A stretch of 64,000 bases of DNA from Arthrobacter sp. UNC362MFTsu5.1 (lineage in GTDB: Bacteria > Actinomycetota > Actinomycetes > Actinomycetales > Micrococcaceae). A program made the translations under genes and the position numbers. This document shows, one piece after another, positions 35,971-47,172 of the stretch. How positions within the stretch are numbered: the first letter of the stretch is position 1; each line of letters starts with the position of its first letter. Under the pieces are notes generated by a model, which did no database searches, was not told the origin of the DNA, and saw only the letters and a program-made list of their open reading frames with translations. Where the stretch lies: contig NZ_JMLE01000016.1 of NCBI RefSeq assembly GCF_000685965.1, forward strand, positions 43,240 to 107,239, in the 5' to 3' direction.

Positions 35971-36122
35971 TTCCGGGAGGTTCTTGTAACAACCCGGACA
36001 TCTAATTCCTCCGCCGGCGAAACACAGCCCGGCAAAAATCTTCTTAGAACGCAAATAGGCGTTGGGCATGCGGAGAACTCCGCGGGATCAACAAAGCATC
36101 TAGGCAAGGGAGGACGTGCACC

Positions 36123-37475
36123 ATGGAACTTACCGCAGGTCACGTATGGCTTATGGTTGCGGCGGCACTTGTGCTGTTCATGACACCAGGGCTGGCATTT
36201 TTCTACGGCGGCATGACGCGTGCGAAAGCCGCGCTGAACATGATGATGATGAGCTTCATCTCCATCGGCATGGTCGGTGTGGTGTGGGTACTCTGGGGCG
36301 CATCCATGAGCTCCGGCGAAGGCTTCATACAGATCGTCGGCAACCCGTTCGCAACGTTCGGACTCGAGGGAATCACCACCCCGGACGGACTCATCAAGGT
36401 CGGCTACGCAGCAACCTTCGCCATCATCACAGTGGCACTGATCAGCGGCGCCATCGCGGACCGTGCAAAGTTCGGCGCTTGGACCGTGTTCGTCCCGGTC
36501 TGGGTCACGCTGGTTTACTGCCCGATCGCCTACATGGTCTGGGGCGGAGGCCTCTTCGGGCCTGAAGGCGCAGTCGGCAAGGCTCTCGGTCCTGCCATTG
36601 ACTTCGCCGGTGGCACCGTGGTGCACATCAATGCCGGTGTGGCCGCACTCATTCTCGTTTTGATCATCGGCAACCGCAGGGGCTTCGGCAAGGACCCGAA
36701 CCACCGCCCGCACAACATCCCGTTCGTAATGCTCGGTGCAGCGATCCTGTGGTTTGGCTGGTTCGGCTTCAACGGCGGCGCAGCAACCACGGCGGAACAG
36801 GGCGGCCTGATCTGGGTCAACACCCTCGCCGCACCGGCAGCTGCCATGCTCGGCTGGCTCATCACCGAACGCATCCGCGACGGCCACCCCACGTCACTGG
36901 GCGCAGCTTCCGGCGTGGTGGCCGGCCTGGTCGCCATCACCCCGGCTTGTGCAAACGTCAGCCCGATCGGCGCGCTGGGCCTCGGCGTCGTCGCCGGTGT
37001 GGCCTCCGCCCTGGCAGTCGGCCTGAAGTTCCGCTGGGGCTTCGATGACTCACTGGACGTTGTCGGCGTCCACCTCGTCTCGGGCGTTATCGGTACCGTG
37101 GCACTCGGCTTCATCGCCCTCCCGGTTGAAGGTGTCGGTGGCGGCCTGTTCTACGGCGGCGGACTGACCCAGCTGTGGGCCCAGCTCGCAGCGGCGGGCA
37201 TTGCCATCGCCTACTCGGCCGTCCTGACGACCGTGATCGCACTGGCCATCCACAAGACCATGGGCTTCCGCGTCTCCCAGGAGCAGGAAGTTGTGGGCGT
37301 GGACCTCAGCCTGCACGCAGAAACTGCCTACGAATTCGGCGTCGGCGGCCACGGCGGGAGCTTCCAGCCGCTGCATGAACTGATCACCGGCAAGCAGGGC
37401 GAGGAGTCCGCTCCGGTAGCCGAAGACGGCAAGAAGACTGACGCAGCAACAGGTAAGGAAAGTGTGGGGGCATGA
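36123..37475 (+). CDS. amt: Ammonium transporter
   Basis: A 450-residue Amt/Mep/Rh channel with eleven hydrophobic segments. The N-terminal FYGGMTRAKAALNMMM and the HINAGVAALI motif carry conserved pore residues, including one of the twin histidines. GVHLVSGVIGTVALG is close to the second, and the signature FGWFGFNGG is present. A cytoplasmic tail of about 60 residues follows. GGGAGG precedes the ATG. Its TGA overlaps the glnK ATG (ATGA), the usual coupling of channel and its PII gate. Confidence 0.96.
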   Translation: MELTAGHVWLMVAAALVLFMTPGLAFFYGGMTRAKAALNMMMMSFISIGMVGVVWVLWGASMSSGEGFIQIVGNPFATFGLEGITTPDGLIKVGYAATFAIITVALISGAIADRAKFGAWTVFVPVWVTLVYCPIAYMVWGGGLFGPEGAVGKALGPAIDFAGGTVVHINAGVAALILVLIIGNRRGFGKDPNHRPHNIPFVMLGAAILWFGWFGFNGGAATTAEQGGLIWVNTLAAPAAAMLGWLITERIRDGHPTSLGAASGVVAGLVAITPACANVSPIGALGLGVVAGVASALAVGLKFRWGFDDSLDVVGVHLVSGVIGTVALGFIALPVEGVGGGLFYGGGLTQLWAQLAAAGIAIAYSAVLTTVIALAIHKTMGFRVSQEQEVVGVDLSLHAETAYEFGVGGHGGSFQPLHELITGKQGEESAPVAEDGKKTDAATGKESVGA

Positions 37476-37810
37476 AACTGATCACAGCAATCGTCCGGCC
37501 GGAAAAGCTCGACTCCATCCGGGAGGGGCTCGAATCCTATGGCGTGCAGGGCCTCACGGTCAGCGCCGCCAGCGGGTACGGCAGGCAGCGCGGGTACACC
37601 GAGGTGTACCGCGGGGCTGAGTACAACGTGGACCTGCTTCCCAAGATCCGCGTTGAGGTCCTGGCCACGGACGAACAGGCGGACGACATCCTGGATGTCA
37701 TCATCGCCAGCTCCAACACAGGCCGTGCCGGTGACGGCAAGGTCTGGACGGTGGACGTCTTTGAAGCTGTAAGGGTACGAACGGGTGAACGCGGCTCAGC
37801 CGCCATCTAG
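37472..37810 (+). CDS. glnK: PII-type nitrogen regulator GlnK
   Basis: A 112-residue trimeric PII protein that senses ATP/ADP and 2-oxoglutarate and plugs Amt when nitrogen is ample. The T-loop includes EVYRGAEYNVDLLPK with the Tyr51-equivalent that is adenylylated in actinobacteria. The C-terminal TGERGSAAI motif is conserved. In Corynebacterium and Streptomyces the adenylyltransferase glnD follows; here a strong terminator follows instead and glnD is absent from the window. Confidence 0.95.
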   Translation: MKLITAIVRPEKLDSIREGLESYGVQGLTVSAASGYGRQRGYTEVYRGAEYNVDLLPKIRVEVLATDEQADDILDVIIASSNTGRAGDGKVWTVDVFEAVRVRTGERGSAAI

Positions 37811-37839
37811 CCGACGGCCAGCCCAATGAGCTTTGCCTC

Positions 37840-37879
37840 AAGCGGGCCCGGCACCTGACAAGGTGCCGGGCCCGCTTTT
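37840..37879. terminator. Strong intrinsic terminator between glnK and zwf
   Basis: A perfect 17-bp stem (37840-37856 with 37861-37877, core GCGGGCCCGGCACC), a GACA tetraloop and a short T run. It ends amt-glnK and, in reverse, may also end zwf after the repeat array. Confidence 0.9.
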
Positions 37880-37969
37880 GCGTTGTGAACCGCTGCGTTG
37901 CGAAGAACTGCGTTGGGAACCGCTGTGTTGGGAACAGTTACCTTGGTAACGGCGGCGCTGGGAGCACCT
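37880..37969. repeat. Six tandem 15-bp degenerate repeats
   Basis: Six contiguous 15-nt units (37880, 37895, 37910, 37925, 37940, 37955) share the frame GNGTTGNGAACNGCT. Units 1 to 4 are close, units 5 and 6 more diverged. The last unit runs into the stop codon of the minus-strand zwf gene. There are no spacers, so this is not CRISPR. Confidence 0.8.
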
Positions 37970-39356
37970 AGGCCGGCCAGCCCTCGGGACCGGACGTTCC
38001 GGCCGCGTATTCCTCCATGGGAACGCTGCCGCGTTCCCATGCCTTGATCACCGGCTCAATGATCCGCCAGCAGTCCTCGGCGGTGTCCGCCCGCACTGAG
38101 AGCAGCGGATCGCCGGTGAGGACGCCCTCGAGCACTTCGCCGTACGGCAGCAGGTCGGAAGCGCTGAGTTCGGCGTTGAGCGTTACGCGGTCGAGGCTCA
38201 GGACGTTGCCGGGGCCGTTCACGTCGACGTCGAACTGCAGGGTGTCGGGTCCGAACCCGATCCGGAGCTGGTTAGGCGAGTCGACGCCGGTGAATCCTGC
38301 GGGCAGGTGCGGCACTGGCTTGAAGGTGACAACTGCCTCCTTGCGTTTTGCTCCGAGCGCCTTGCCGGAACGGAGGATGAAGGGGACACCCTGCCACCGC
38401 CAGTTGTCGATGCCCACCTGCACCTCCGCGAGTGTTTCGGTGTTCCTGGCCGCGTCCACGCCTGCTTCCTTGACATAGTCGGGGACCTGCCTGCCGTCGA
38501 TGGACCCGGCGGTGTATCGGGCCCGCCGCGTGTTCGCGCGGTAGGGGGCCTTGATGCTGCTGGCGCGCAGGAGGGTGGCCACAGCGTCGCGGAGATCGCG
38601 CTCATCGACGGTTGCCGGCGGCTCGATGGCCATCAGGGCCATGATCTGCAGCAGGTGGCTCTGGATCATGTCACGGAGCGCGCCGGCGGCGTCGTAGTAG
38701 CGTGCGCGGCCTTCCAGCGCCAGGTCCTCATCAAAGATGATCTCCACCTTCTCGATGTAATCGCGGTTCCAGACCGGCTCCAGGAAGGTGTTGGCGAAGC
38801 GCAGGCCGAGGATGTTGAGCACCGTCGCCTTGCCCAGGAAGTGGTCCACCCGGTGGATGTGGTCCTCCGGGACCAGCGCCGCCAGGGTCACGTTGAGGTG
38901 GCGGGCGGAATCCTCACTGGAGCCGAACGGCTTTTCCATCACCAGGCGCGTGCCGGCGGGCACGTCCTCCGGGGCCAGCACTTCGCAGGCTTTTTGGCTG
39001 ACGTGGGGCGGAAGGGCGAAGTACACGGCCACCGGGGCTTCGAGGCCGGACAGCAGGGAGGCAAGTCCGCCGGGGGCAGTCACGTCAAGCTGGTGATACG
39101 ACGTTGACCCCGCAATCCGCTTGAGTTCGCGCTTGCCGGCGGCGTCCGCCTGGGAGTTCGAGTCGGCAAAGGACGTCTCCACACGTTCAAGCCATTGCTC
39201 CCGGGTCCAGGGATCCGACCCTGCCCCCACGAGCGTCAGCCCGTCGGCGCGGCCCCGGGCGGCCAGCCGTGCGAGCCCCGGCAGGAGCAGCCGGCCGGTA
39301 AGATCCCCTGACGCACCAAGGATGAGCAGGGTTTTTACAGTTGTTTGGGTGGCCAT
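37968..39356 (-). CDS. zwf: Glucose-6-phosphate dehydrogenase family protein
   Basis: A 462-residue G6PDH-fold protein. The N-terminal nucleotide motif is LGASGDLTGRLLLPGL, KP in MEKPFGSS follows, and the active-site signature reads RVDHFLGKATV where the classical enzyme has RIDHYLGKE. It should oxidise glucose-6-phosphate or a related sugar phosphate. It stands alone, without tal, opcA or pgl, so it is probably a second, divergent paralogue. The ATG at 39356 gives the normal N-terminus; a longer open frame to 39818 would run into the ffh gene. Confidence 0.82.
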   Translation of the reverse strand: MATQTTVKTLLILGASGDLTGRLLLPGLARLAARGRADGLTLVGAGSDPWTREQWLERVETSFADSNSQADAAGKRELKRIAGSTSYHQLDVTAPGGLASLLSGLEAPVAVYFALPPHVSQKACEVLAPEDVPAGTRLVMEKPFGSSEDSARHLNVTLAALVPEDHIHRVDHFLGKATVLNILGLRFANTFLEPVWNRDYIEKVEIIFDEDLALEGRARYYDAAGALRDMIQSHLLQIMALMAIEPPATVDERDLRDAVATLLRASSIKAPYRANTRRARYTAGSIDGRQVPDYVKEAGVDAARNTETLAEVQVGIDNWRWQGVPFILRSGKALGAKRKEAVVTFKPVPHLPAGFTGVDSPNQLRIGFGPDTLQFDVDVNGPGNVLSLDRVTLNAELSASDLLPYGEVLEGVLTGDPLLSVRADTAEDCWRIIEPVIKAWERGSVPMEEYAAGTSGPEGWPA

Positions 39357-39507
39357 CCTGCCAGCATGCCATCTTGAAGGGCTGTCTTGGTACCCTAGAT
39401 AGTCGAGTCCCGTTGTCGAGGCAGTTGGTCCAGGCCAACAACAGTCACGACTCTGGCGAGCCGCACCGGCCGCCAGCTGTAGATCCACTGAAAGAAGTGC
39501 ACGGCGC

Positions 39508-41100
39508 GTGTTCAATTCACTCTCTGACCGGTTGACAGCAACCTTCAAGAATCTCCGCGGCAAGGGCCGCCTCACCGAGGCGGACGTTGACGCCACGGTC
39601 CGCGAGATCCGGCGGGCCCTCCTGGACGCCGACGTTGCTGTGCCAGTGGTCCGCGAGTTCACGGGCCGGGTGCGCGAGCGTGCCCTGGGCGCCGAGGTCT
39701 CCGGTGCGTTGAACCCCAGCCAGCAGATCGTCAAGATCGTCAACGAGGAACTCGTAGAGATCCTGGGCGGCGAAACCCGGCGCATCCGGCTGGCCAAGAC
39801 CGGCCCCACCATCATCATGCTCGCGGGCCTTCAGGGTGCCGGCAAAACCACCCTCGCCGGCAAACTCTCCAAGTGGCTGAAGTCCCAGGGCCACAGCCCC
39901 ATGCTCGTGGCATGCGACCTCCAGCGGCCCAACGCCGTAACCCAGCTCCAGGTGGTCGGCCAGCGCGCCGGAGTTCCCGTCTTCGCCCCGCACCCGGGTG
40001 CCACGTCCACCGAACTGGACCATCCTGCGGGCGACCCCGTGGCGGTTGCCCGCGCCGGTGTCGAGGAAGCGCGGCAGAAGCTCCACGACGTCGTCATCGT
40101 TGACACCGCCGGACGACTTGGCGTGGACGCCGACATGATGGAGCAGGCGCGCCAGATCCGCCGCGCCATCGTGCCGAACGAAGTGCTCTTCGTCATCGAC
40201 TCCATGATCGGCCAGGACGCCGTCAACACGGCGCTCGCTTTCGATGAAGGCGTCAACTTCACCGGCATCGTTCTCTCAAAGCTCGACGGCGACGCCCGCG
40301 GCGGTGCCGCCCTGTCCGTTGCGTCGGTCACCGGCAAGCCGGTCATGTTCGCCTCCACCGGCGAAGGCGTTGACGACTTTGAGCTGTTCCACCCGGACCG
40401 CATGGCGTCCCGCATCCTCGACATGGGCGATGTCCTCACCCTGATCGAGCAGGCGGAAAAGTCCTGGGACAAGGACGAAGCGGCGCGGATGGCGAAGAAG
40501 TTCGCCGACCAGGAAGACTTCACCCTCGACGACTTCCTCGCCCAGATGCAGCAGATCCGCAACATGGGCTCCATGAAGAAAATGCTCATGATGATGCCGG
40601 GCGCGCAGAACATCCGCCAGCAACTGGAGCAGTTCGACGAACGCGAAATCGACCGCGTGGAAGCGATCGTCCGTTCCATGACGCCGCACGAACGCGTGGC
40701 CCCGAAAATCATCAACGGATCACGCCGGGCCCGCATCGCCAAGGGGTCGGGCATGCATGTGTCGGACGTCAACGGCCTGCTGGAGCGGTTTGCCCAGGCG
40801 CAGAAGATGATGAAGAAGATGGCAGCCGGCGGCGGAATGCCCGGCATGCCGGGGATGCCGGGCATGGGCGGCGGCGCGGGAGGTGCCCGCAAGGGCGCCA
40901 AGAACGCGCCCAAGAAGAAGGCCAAGTCGGGAAACCCGGCCAAGGCAGCCCAGGAGCTCCGCGAGGCGGAGGCCCGGCGTGCCAACGCCGGAAAGGCACT
41001 GCCCACCGGTGCCGCCTTCGGCCAGCAGGGAGCGGATTTCGATCCGTCCCAGCTCAACCTGCCCAAGGGCTTCGACAAGTTCCTCGGCGGGAGCAAGTAA
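39508..41100 (+). CDS. ffh: Signal recognition particle protein Ffh
   Basis: SRP54 GTPase of 530 residues that binds signal peptides and SRP RNA. It has an N-terminal helical N domain, G motifs GLQGAGKTTLAGKLS, DTAGRLGVD and SKLDGDARGG, then a Met-rich M domain (about 330-440, e.g. NMGSMKKMLMMMPG). After the M domain is a long tail of about 85 residues: a Met-Pro-Gly run, a basic Lys-rich stretch and a conserved-looking end LNLPKGFDKFLGG. It starts with GTG. It is the partner of FtsY. Confidence 0.96.
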   Translation: MFNSLSDRLTATFKNLRGKGRLTEADVDATVREIRRALLDADVAVPVVREFTGRVRERALGAEVSGALNPSQQIVKIVNEELVEILGGETRRIRLAKTGPTIIMLAGLQGAGKTTLAGKLSKWLKSQGHSPMLVACDLQRPNAVTQLQVVGQRAGVPVFAPHPGATSTELDHPAGDPVAVARAGVEEARQKLHDVVIVDTAGRLGVDADMMEQARQIRRAIVPNEVLFVIDSMIGQDAVNTALAFDEGVNFTGIVLSKLDGDARGGAALSVASVTGKPVMFASTGEGVDDFELFHPDRMASRILDMGDVLTLIEQAEKSWDKDEAARMAKKFADQEDFTLDDFLAQMQQIRNMGSMKKMLMMMPGAQNIRQQLEQFDEREIDRVEAIVRSMTPHERVAPKIINGSRRARIAKGSGMHVSDVNGLLERFAQAQKMMKKMAAGGGMPGMPGMPGMGGGAGGARKGAKNAPKKKAKSGNPAKAAQELREAEARRANAGKALPTGAAFGQQGADFDPSQLNLPKGFDKFLGGSK

Positions 41101-41196
41101 GTTACCGGCAGGGCAGTCTTCCGCGCGGGCAACGTGATTGTCGGCCGGTTCAATGTCGCCCGCCGAATTATCCGGCCATTGCCATAGGGTTGGGGC

Positions 41197-43884
<2,688 letters not shown>

Positions 43885-43971
43885 GTAGACGAAGCTACCA
43901 CAGGCCCGGGCAGCCTCCACGTCACACGAGGTTCACATCCACGACCCGGAACCGCGGTCTAGGCTGGAGGC

Positions 43972-45060
43972 ATGCGTGGAATCATCGAATTCACCGGGAC
44001 CGTGCTGACCGCCCCCGACCAGGAACGGGACGGCCTTTGGGCCCTGGACGGCAGGCTGACATTCACCCGGCCGGCCGCTCCGCCGGACGTGGTGCTGGAC
44101 GGCTGGGTGCTTCCGGGCCTCGTGGACGCACATTGTCACATCGGCCTTGGACCCGACGGGGATGTGTCCGAGTCCATCGCCGAAGAGCAGGCCGTGACAG
44201 ACCTTGAGGCCGGCACGCTGCTGGTCCGCGACGCCGGAGCGGTGCATGACACGCGGTGGATCCAGCAGCGTCCGGAGCTGCCGCGGATCATCCGGGCGGG
44301 ACGCCACATTGCCAGGACCTGCCGCTACCTGCGCGGATTCGCCATTGAAGTCGAGCCGGACGGACTGGTCGAAGCCGTGCGGAAGCAGGCGCGCGCGGGT
44401 GACGGCTGGGTCAAGCTCGTGGGGGACTGGATCGACCGCGGCGCCGGCGACCTCGCGGCGTCGTTCCCGGCCGCCGTGGTGCGGGATGCCGTCCGCGCCG
44501 CCCACGATGAAGGTGCCCGGGTGACCGCGCACTGTTTCGCCGAAGACACGCTGGATGACATGCTCGACGCCGGCATCGACTGCATCGAACACGGCACCGG
44601 ACTCCTCCCGCGGCACATACCGCGCTTCGTGGAACAGCGCGTCCCTATTGTTCCCACGCTGATCAACATTGCAACGTTCCCGGACATCGCGGCCCGGGCG
44701 GAAGCGAAGTTTCCGGTGTATGCCGCACACATGCGCGCCTTGTGGCAGCGGCGGAACGAGCGGATTGTGGAAGCCTTCGAAGCGGGTGTGCCGATCTACG
44801 CCGGGACGGATGCGGGCAGCGTCATCGGCCATGGCCGGATCGTGGACGAGATCCAGGCGCTCCACACCGCCGGCCTGCCGGCGGCGGCGGCGCTGGACGC
44901 GGCGTCGTGGGGCGCCCGGAAGTGGCTCGGAGCGGAGGGTATCGCCGAGGGTGCCAGCGCCGACGTCGTACTGTGCGAACAGGACCCCAGGATCAGTCCG
45001 GAAACGCTGCGGAACCTGGCGCACATCATTCTTCGGGGACGTCGGCTCCGCCAGGAATAA
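43972..45060 (+). CDS. Amidohydrolase superfamily protein
   Basis: A 362-residue metal-dependent hydrolase. The metal motif HxH is VDAHCHIGLG (about residues 46-48), a candidate carbamylated lysine lies in WVKLVGDW, and further ligands lie in TAHCFAED, IEHGTG and YAGTDAGS. This arrangement resembles imidazolonepropionase-like and cyclic-amide hydrolases; the substrate is unknown. It is divergent from thiC, sharing a 185-nt gap with the riboswitch. Confidence 0.82.
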   Translation: MRGIIEFTGTVLTAPDQERDGLWALDGRLTFTRPAAPPDVVLDGWVLPGLVDAHCHIGLGPDGDVSESIAEEQAVTDLEAGTLLVRDAGAVHDTRWIQQRPELPRIIRAGRHIARTCRYLRGFAIEVEPDGLVEAVRKQARAGDGWVKLVGDWIDRGAGDLAASFPAAVVRDAVRAAHDEGARVTAHCFAEDTLDDMLDAGIDCIEHGTGLLPRHIPRFVEQRVPIVPTLINIATFPDIAARAEAKFPVYAAHMRALWQRRNERIVEAFEAGVPIYAGTDAGSVIGHGRIVDEIQALHTAGLPAAAALDAASWGARKWLGAEGIAEGASADVVLCEQDPRISPETLRNLAHIILRGRRLRQE

Positions 45061-45061
45061 A

Positions 45062-45090
45062 TTGAAGGTTCAAGTAATTTATTCTATGTA
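45062..45090 (+). promoter_or_regulatory. Promoter with palindromic operator upstream of VOC dioxygenase gene
   Basis: TTGAAG (45062-45067), a 17-nt spacer and TATGTA (45085-45090) form a plausible promoter. The -35 overlaps a perfect TTGAA-GG-TTCAA palindrome (45062-45073), a size and position typical of MarR-type operators. No regulator gene is adjacent. Confidence 0.4.
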
Positions 45091-45138
45091 AGCGTCACCG
45101 GAGGACCGGCGGCAGAGTTTCGGGAGTTTGGAGTTGCC

Positions 45139-46014
45139 ATGACCACAGAATCCAGCAGCAAGGACCTGCTGCCGGCGGATCTCGCCATGGGCACGGTGAT
45201 GCTCAAGGTCGGGGACATGAAGCTGATGACGGACTATTACCAGCGCGCGCTCGGGCTGGAAGTCGTGGCTGAGCAGGACGGCGGCGTGTACCTTGGCCGG
45301 CGCGGAACGCCCCTGGTCCATCTGGCACCCGCCCCCGGGCTCAACCTTCCGGCCCGGGGTGAAGCCGGACTGTTCCACACCGCCCTGCTCTTCGAAGACA
45401 GGCCGTCGCTCGCTGCCACGGTGGCTTCGGCGGCCCGGTATGAGCCGCGGCTGTTCACCGGCAGCGCCGACCACCTCGTCAGTGAGGCCTTCTACTTCAG
45501 CGACCCCGAGGGCAACGGCATCGAGCTGTACTGGGACCGTCCCCGCAGTGACTGGTCCTGGGAGGGGACCAGCGTGGTCATGGACAGCCTTGCCCTCCCG
45601 CCGCAGCGGTTCCTGCAGGAATTCCTCACTGAGGAAGCGGTAAGCGGCCAGCGTGAGTCCCATGCCGGCGTCGGCCACGTCCATCTTCAGGTGGGCGATG
45701 TCCGGTCGGCCCATGACTTCTACGTGGGCACTCTTGGTTTCGAGAAAACCGCCGGATGGCACGGGCAGGCACTGTTCGTCTCCGCCGGCGGCTACCACCA
45801 CCACATGGCAATGAATGTCTGGAACAGCCGCGGAGCGGGGCCCCGGAAGGACACCTTGGGCTTGGGCGAAGTCCTGATCGAAGTGCCGGGAACGGACGAC
45901 GTCGGCGCACTCGCCGACCGTTTGCGGGTTGCCGGTGTGGCGTCGCACCACACCGGAGTGGAGCTGCGGTTCGAGGATCCGTGGCGCAACCGGATCCGCG
46001 TCGCCGTCCGCTGA
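45139..46014 (+). CDS. Two-domain VOC (glyoxalase/catechol 2,3-dioxygenase-like) protein
   Basis: A 291-residue protein with two vicinal-oxygen-chelate domains (about 15-135 and 175-290). Candidate metal ligands are His in VGHVHLQVGDV and Glu near GNGIELYWDRP; HHHMAMNVW supplies another His. The arrangement matches the CatE type of catechol 2,3-dioxygenase involved in quinone/catechol detoxification in Firmicutes, but the substrate is not proven here. It stands alone behind its own candidate promoter and operator. Confidence 0.82.
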   Translation: MTTESSSKDLLPADLAMGTVMLKVGDMKLMTDYYQRALGLEVVAEQDGGVYLGRRGTPLVHLAPAPGLNLPARGEAGLFHTALLFEDRPSLAATVASAARYEPRLFTGSADHLVSEAFYFSDPEGNGIELYWDRPRSDWSWEGTSVVMDSLALPPQRFLQEFLTEEAVSGQRESHAGVGHVHLQVGDVRSAHDFYVGTLGFEKTAGWHGQALFVSAGGYHHHMAMNVWNSRGAGPRKDTLGLGEVLIEVPGTDDVGALADRLRVAGVASHHTGVELRFEDPWRNRIRVAVR

Positions 46015-46126
46015 GGCGTCGCTGACCTGCGCGTCCTTCTGCGTTAGGCTGATTCCGGACGTCCGGGGCAGCTGTAAAGGTGCCCGGCGGGACCATCGCA
46101 GCGCCGACGGAGTGAGGATGATTTCC

Positions 46127-46564
46127 ATGGGTTTTACTGAAATCTTTGTTTCCACCCACGATGAGGCGCTCAAGCGCGCGGGGGCACTTGAGGGCGGCGG
46201 GCCCGCGGCTCCTGACTCGCTGCGGATTCCGGACATCAGCGATTTCGAGATTGAGCAGCTCGGCGACCTGGCCGGAGCGGCCGTGCACGCGGCCGGCGCG
46301 GACTATGAACTCGCCATGGTGGACGTGGCCAGTGATTCCCTCTTGGGCGTACCGCCGGCCATGGTCCGGGCGCTCGCGGAACTCCTCAGCTACGAGATCG
46401 AGGGCGAGGGCAACGTTCTGGAGGATGTTGCCGCCAGGTGGGCGGCCGAGGAGGACATGCCCTTCGGCTCCGAGGAGGCCCTTGGCTATGTCCAGCGGCT
46501 CGCGCAGATGGCCGGCAGCGTGGACGCCAACGCCCGGACCGGCCTGTACGTTTGGTCGGCCTGA
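46127..46564 (+). CDS. Acidic helical protein of unknown function
   Basis: I do not recognise a family. The 145 residues are acidic (rich in Asp, Glu and Ala) with predicted helices and few aromatics; no signal peptide, membrane segment or cysteine is seen. I chose the ATG at 46127 because GAGGA (46114-46118) then has an 8-nt spacing; the in-frame ATG at 46118 overlaps that site. It ends 185 nt before rpsP. Confidence 0.6.
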   Translation: MGFTEIFVSTHDEALKRAGALEGGGPAAPDSLRIPDISDFEIEQLGDLAGAAVHAAGADYELAMVDVASDSLLGVPPAMVRALAELLSYEIEGEGNVLEDVAARWAAEEDMPFGSEEALGYVQRLAQMAGSVDANARTGLYVWSA

Positions 46565-46607
46565 CCGGGCCGCCGGGTGTCAAGTCGAAATCCCGGCGCT
46601 GATCTGG

Positions 46608-46748
46608 CACAATGAACAGGTACTTGATCTGCGTGGCCCCTCTCTCCGCGTCCGGATCTTGTCCTTTTAGAACCCCCTAGTACGGCCCGCCCCACGGGTG
46701 CAGAACGCCGGGCTCGACCCCGTTTCAGAAACAGGAGTGACCACAAAA
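46608..46748 (+). promoter_or_regulatory. rpsP leader with candidate -10 box
   Basis: CACAAT (46608-46613) in the context GGCACAATGAAC could be the -10 of rpsP; similar CAMAAT boxes precede rplS and DUF3145. No good -35 is seen. The implied leader is about 130 nt, and CAGGAGTG near 46731-46738 is the ribosome binding site. Confidence 0.35.
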
Positions 46749-47171
46749 GTGGCCGTAAAGATTCGCCTTAAGCGCTTCGGCAAGATGCGCGCACCGTACT
46801 ACCGCATCGTTGTCATGGACGCACGCTCCAAGCGTGACGGCCGTGCGATCGAAGAGATCGGCAAGTACCACCCCACCGAAGAGCCCTCGTACATCGAGGT
46901 TGACACGGACCGTGCCCAGTACTGGCTCGGAGTCGGCGCACAGCCGTCCGAGCAGGTTGCCGCGATCCTCAAGATCACCGGTGACTGGCAGAAGTTCAAG
47001 GGTCTCCCCGGCCAGGAGGGCACCTTGAAGACCAAGGCTCCCAAGGCTGCCTTCGTTACCCCGGAAAAGGGTTCCGTGATCATCCCGGAAGCCATCACCA
47101 AGAAGGCCAAGAAGGACGAAGCAGCCGAAGCTTCCACCGAAGCTGAAGCAGAGACCACCGAGGCTGAGTAA
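46749..47171 (+). CDS. rpsP: 30S ribosomal protein S16
   Basis: A 140-residue S16. The core [20 protein letters not shown] and the DARSKRDGR segment are diagnostic. The C-terminal 55 residues form an actinobacterial extension that ends in an acidic Glu/Ala/Thr-rich tail. It starts with GTG. khpA follows after 1 nt. Confidence 0.97.
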   Translation: MAVKIRLKRFGKMRAPYYRIVVMDARSKRDGRAIEEIGKYHPTEEPSYIEVDTDRAQYWLGVGAQPSEQVAAILKITGDWQKFKGLPGQEGTLKTKAPKAAFVTPEKGSVIIPEAITKKAKKDEAAEASTEAEAETTEAE

Positions 47172-47172
47172 A

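Noticed and set aside
37880..37969. CRISPR array
   Set aside because: Units are 15 bp and contiguous, with no unique spacers and no cas genes.
37807..38040. Small minus-strand protein with pentapeptide-like repeats
   Set aside because: The pattern follows from 15-bp DNA repeats; the frame crosses a strong terminator stem and the end of zwf and has no ribosome binding site.
39357..39818. N-terminal extension of zwf
   Set aside because: It would overlap the 5' end of ffh on the other strand and precede the normal nucleotide-binding N-terminus.
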